Positions 32,941-36,737 of a stretch of DNA of 36,737 bases are shown one piece after another. Origin of the DNA: Vitrella brassicaformis. Taxonomy: Eukaryota; Sar; Vitrellaceae. Position numbers and translations under genes: made by a program. Within the stretch, counting starts at the first letter, position 1. Every line of letters starts with the position of its first letter. The notes beneath the pieces were generated by a model. That model was not told the origin of the DNA and did no database searches. It saw only the letters and a list, made by a program, of their open reading frames with translations. Location: the NCBI GenBank assembly GCA_001179505.1, contig CDMY01000389.1, positions 1 through 36,737 of the forward strand, read 5' to 3'.

Positions 32941-34592
32941 CACCGTCTCACCCACACGCGTACCGGTGTGGCTGCCGATTTGCTTTTCTTCTCCTGCCCT
33001 CTACTATACTCACTCACTCACTCCCTCTCTGGCTGGCTGGCTGCCTGTCTGGTCTGCCCTGCCCCTTTCTTCAAGACAGACGACAGACCCTATCTTATCT
33101 ATGTAGACAGACGTACGAGGATGTGTCCAGTCCATGCGTGGAGCATCGACATCGGTCCATTCAGCGATGGAGTGACTCTTTCACCCAAAGCAGAGCAGAC
33201 GGCCTTTTGTTTTTTTTGGCATGCCTGGCTGTCACATCACCCACAAACAGGCGATATGATGTGGGCAGTGAGAGTGAACTTCCTTCCATCCACCGGTCAT
33301 GTCGGTCATGTATGTGATGTGATGTGCACGCCGGAGATGATTTCCTCACACGGCAGGGAGTCTCTCGGACGGCCGGGGGCGGGGCGTGGCGTGATTGGAT
33401 TCTCCAGTTTTCCTGCTCGCCCTTTCTTTCTCGAGCCATGACCGTGGGATGCATTGCAAACATGACATGGATCCATCAATGGATGGATGCATGGATGCCA
33501 TCCATCATGATCGATCAAAGACCCGCCAGGCTCACCAGCCCACACACACACTACACGTGCAGTGCAGAATCCACCCGTCCGTCCAGCGATTCATCAGCGA
33601 TTTTTGACGCGCTGCATGAGCTGAGAGGGACCGAATTGATTGATTGACCGACGACGGAGGGACGGAGGGAGGGTGAATGCGTGGATGATCGAGTGGTTTG
33701 CTCGGCTACGTCTGTTGTCCGCCTGTTGTGTGTGAGGGTTTTGTTTGATGCCTGTCTGGAGATTCTGGTCCGTCTGTCAGTCGGTCGGCTGGTTGTGCTG
33801 GCTGGTTGGTTGGTTGCATTTTTGTCCCGGTTCTTGTTCCCCACTGGCTTGCTGTCTTCCTGGCTTGCTTTCCTGTGTGTAATCCTTCCTGGCTTTCTTG
33901 CCCTGGCTGACTGGCTTGGTCTCCCCCAACGATCGATCGCGTGTGCAGCTGTGATAATGAGCAGAGAGAGAGGGAGAGAGAAAGAGAGAAAGAGAGCGGG
34001 CCGTTGTTTGTGTGGGTGTACAGTTGGGGGGCGTACCGTGAGCTGCGTGGGTAACGAACGCAGTTAGTTCTGTTTTCTCCTCCTCCCTCTCTCCCTCTCC
34101 CCTTTTCGGTGTGGTGTGGTGTGGTGTGCCGGCCGGCATGTAGCCGGCGCCTTTTTGTCTGCTGTCTGCCGGGCTGTCTGTCTGTCTGTCTGTTTCTTGG
34201 TTTGTCTGTCTGTCAATGCTCTCTCATGATTGAAGGACGGGGAGTGAGGGACGGGGCCCCTCAGCACACCGAAAGGAGCCCCTCATCTCTCCCATACATA
34301 CATACATACATACATACATAACATACGCAGACAGACAGACAGACAGAACGGTGTGTTGATCGCACGATGGATGACCAGTACTTGTGCTTCCTTGGTTGTC
34401 TTGGCGAGGGTGTGGGTAGGTGAGGTGGTGGGTGGATTGCAAGGACGAACACCACATCGACGTGACGTGGGTGTATTTGTATGTTGGTGTGTGTGGTGTG
34501 TGTTCAACGCGTTGGTGTGTGGTGTGATGCTGTCTCTCTGTATTACGACTCAGTGCTGCGCGTGTTGCCCTGCGGACTGCTTGCAGCATCAC

Positions 34593-34632
34593 CTTCTTCT
34601 TCTTCTTCTTCTTCTTCTTCTTCTTCTTCTTC
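34593..34632. repeat. CTT trinucleotide array
   Basis: About 13 CTT units lie some 155 bp before the AP2 start codon. On the minus strand this is a GAA array. Such purine/pyrimidine tracts near promoters can form triplex DNA; any role here is conjecture. Confidence 0.9.
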
Positions 34633-34701
34633 ATATTTAATGCCCTTGCCGTGTTCATTCGGAGCAGCCGGTCATGGTTAACCAGTCCACGCACAAAGTC
34701 A

Positions 34702-34749
34702 CAGGGTTTTCCATTGCAGGGTTTCCACGCAGGGTTTCCATGGGGGTTT
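34702..34749 (+). promoter_or_regulatory. Tandem GGGTTTCC element just upstream of the AP2 start codon
   Basis: The segment reads as about three imperfect copies of a 14-15 base unit containing CAGGGTTTCCA, plus a fourth partial copy (GGGGGTTTC). It ends about 35 bp before the ATG at 34786. It may be a cis element or simply a local duplication in the 5' UTR. Confidence 0.4.
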
Positions 34750-34785
34750 CTCGCCTTCAAGAAATACAAGAGGAACAGAAGCGAA

Positions 34786-35717
34786 ATGGATAGCAAGGAC
34801 TCCGACGATGCGGACAGGTCCTGTGAGTCATCCAGCGGATCAGAGGACGCCAAGACCCAATCTGCCAAGGTGGCCAAGGAGGCTGATCCCGTCCTCCAGG
34901 ATCTCCGCGCCTGCCTGCCGGCCGGTACGTATGTGTTTTGACCGCACTGCACTGCACTGTATGCACCCGCACTCACCGCTCCTCCCCAATGGCCTGTCTG
35001 CCCGCCTGCCTGCACCCTGTCTGCCTGTAGGCTCTCGTACTGGGGTGGGATTCTCTTCCATTCGGCGTGCGGGCGTCCCCGTCAAGTACGTCACCACGCT
35101 AGGGGGCGCGCCTCGCGTCAGTCGCTCCTGCTCCGTCTACGGCGCCAAGGCGGCACTTCGCCAAGTCATCGAGGCGCGCAATCGGAAGGCCAGGGAGGCG
35201 GGCCTGCCTCTGCTGGAGGGGTATGAGCAAGTGCTCGAGAGGCACTTCCCATCGTCTGGGTCAGCAGATGACGATGAGGGGGCGGGGGAGAGTGCGGCGG
35301 GAGACCGGACAGATCAGCACCGAGTGGCCACCAACAAGAGGAAGAGCAAGGGTGCCGAGAGCGGTGCTGATGACGGTGCCGACGATGAGGCCGAGGACGG
35401 TGAGGACGGCATGCGGGCTGTGAAGAAGGCTAGGAAGGGGACCGGCAAACGATCTGGCCGTCTCAACGAGAGACAGCTGTATTTCTTGGCGGTCCACTTC
35501 CAGTCCTATCTGCAGCCGATACGGCAGCTCGCCAACCAGCAGGGTGTCAAGACATTCAGCATTCGGTGGCCTTCTGGCAAGAACACGCTGGTGTGCAAGC
35601 ATCCGGAAGAGAGAGTGCCTTACAAGGATGTAGAGCGAGGCGCAAAGGGCATCCAGGTCAGCCCGGATGAGGAGTGGGGGGGCAGATATGGATGACCGGA
35701 CTCTCATGTTCTCTCTA

Positions 35718-35750
<33 letters not shown>

Positions 35751-36737
35751 GTGTCTGTCTGTGCATCTTGTGTTGCGTCAGGAGTGTTTGCGTCGTGCGA
35801 TCGCCAAGCGCGTCAACTTGATGGGGCCTGACAACCGGCTCAAAGGATGGCAGGCGGCCCTGGAAGGCCCTCAGGTACACTTCGACCCTACGATCGACTA
35901 CAAAGTGCGTCAACCGAATTACTAGTAAATGCAGGAAGTGGATACACATCTATTAAGCTGTGATGGCGTGCGTGTGTGTGTGTGTGTGTGTGCAGGCCCT
36001 GTATGAGTCTCAGCGCACCAAGGACAGGGCCGCTGGACAAGAGCGAGCGAGTGCAGCGAGTGGACTCGACCCGACCGGCGTTGTGCGTGCATTGAGGCGA
36101 GTATGGGACCCTACAGGAAACAAGAACAGCTCCAACTTCGGCATCGGCGGCCGCAAGGACAGCAAGGATCCCCGCTTCGTCGCGAAGGTGGGCGAGAACC
36201 CTAGCAAGACCTTCTCGATCCGCGTGCACGGGCGCAAGACGGCGCTCATTATGGCTGTCAACGAGCGCAATCGCCAGGCGGCCGAGAACGGGGCCCTCTC
36301 GCCCATCGTTGGGTACGAGGGGGTGGCCGACTCATTCGAGCGGGGCGAGATTGGCGTGGCTATGGCAGCTGATGGGACGGGATCGGTGGCTCCTTCAGCC
36401 AAATCTGATGCCATCGAGTCATCCAACCTGGCCGACTCCAAGCAGCTGCGTGAGGCCGGGAGGCCGGTCTTGGACATGATGATGGAGGAGTCGTCGAGCG
36501 ACAGCGACAGCGATGACGACAGGGTCATTCCGATGAGGCGTGGGAGGGAGGGGGCGCGGGGGCTGTGGGGTGGGAGCGGCTTGGCTGACCATGACATTGT
36601 CGAGGCCGTGAGGAAGGTGCACGGCCTGGAGAAAGTCGCACTTAGGCTGCACAAGGTCAGTCGACACACATACACGTCGACACTTGTGATTGATTATGTC
36701 CGTCTCCCTCTCTATCAGGGCGAGGTGTCTGCTGGTC
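34786..36737 (+). CDS. AP2-domain transcription factor (ApiAP2-like), 5' part
   Basis: Exons: 34786-34924, 35031-35656, 35782-35904, 35996-36655 and 36719 onward, cut by the window edge. About 522 residues are visible. Three AP2-like units can be read. The first (about residues 48-105) has VGFSSIRRAGVPVKYVTTLG and a helix AKAALRQVIEARNRKAREAG. The second spans the 35656/35782 splice, with VKTFSIRWPSGKN then CLRRAIAKRVNLMG. The third (about 325-385) has SNFGIGGRKDSKDPRFVAKV, SKTFSIRVHGRKTALIMAVN and ERNRQAAENG. Each shows the AP2 pattern of three strands followed by an amphipathic Ala/Arg helix. The linkers are acidic or basic, and a Ser/Asp-rich segment (EESSSDSDSDDD) follows the third unit. 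AP2 proteins bind DNA as the main transcription factor class of apicomplexans and their photosynthetic relatives. The ATG at 34786 is followed by an acidic Ser-rich start. Intron 2 contains a long CTGT repeat. Confidence 0.75.

Larger units (their letters stand above)
32941..34785. other. Long gene-free region upstream of the AP2 gene
   Basis: No gene is supported over about 1.8 kb. The composition is T-, TG- and CTGT-rich. There is a GAGA/AAGA run (33960-33996), a CTGT run (34176-34192), a CATA run (34294-34320), a CTT array (34593-34632) and a short tandem GGGTTTCCA element (34702-34749). It may hold the TLC 3' UTR and a large AP2 promoter/5' UTR. Confidence 0.5.

Noticed and set aside
29707-35762. 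Clusters of GATG, CTGT, TG and CATC repeats, considered as CRISPR or satellite arrays
   Set aside because: They are short microsatellites of 2-4 bp units with no spacers, scattered in introns and intergenic DNA of a eukaryote.

Overview
The window is nuclear DNA from a gene-dense, intron-rich eukaryote. Nearly every gene splits into GT-AG exons with short introns (about 50-380 bp) rich in TG and CTGT runs. An AP2-domain gene of the ApiAP2 type, a LETM1-like protein with a signal-anchor-like N-terminus, and lineage-specific F-box families point to an alveolate. A chromerid such as Vitrella fits best, but that is inference; no rRNA or organelle marker is present to prove it.

Layout, left to right: the 3' end of an unknown gene (+, 2-399); PIG-S, a GPI transamidase subunit, as one uninterrupted exon (+, 755-2473); two tandem paralogous F-box-like genes (-, 2995-5710 and 6449-9292); a DUF1853 gene (+, 9544-11204); a DEDDy 3'-5' exonuclease fused to a YbaK-type editing domain (+, 11263-14275); a kelch/coiled-coil gene (-, 14557-17138); an unrecognised multi-exon gene (+, from 17347) that runs in a compatible splice phase into a broken, truncated protein-kinase domain (about 20027-21323); a secreted RHD3/atlastin-like protein with degenerate GTPase motifs (+, 21685-23849); a KH-type RNA-binding protein with a polyglutamine tract (+, 24339-27503); a LETM1-like membrane protein (-, 28799-31540); a TLC-domain membrane protein (+, 31593-32940); and the 5' part of an AP2 transcription factor with three AP2-like repeats (+, from 34786).

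The genes do not form one pathway. PIG-S, the RHD3-like protein and the TLC protein belong to the endomembrane system. The exonuclease-YbaK and KH proteins belong to RNA metabolism. The F-box-like pair and the kelch protein look like interaction or adaptor proteins. The most unusual items are the exonuclease-YbaK fusion next to a DUF1853 gene of bacterial family type, the inverted repeat of about 140 bp that brackets the DUF1853 gene, the kinase remnant with several frame breaks, and the secreted GTPase-like protein without a recognisable P-loop.

Exon borders were read by eye from splice consensus, reading phase and, for the F-box pair, paralogue comparison. They are firm where stated and tentative in the 17.3-21.3 kb region.
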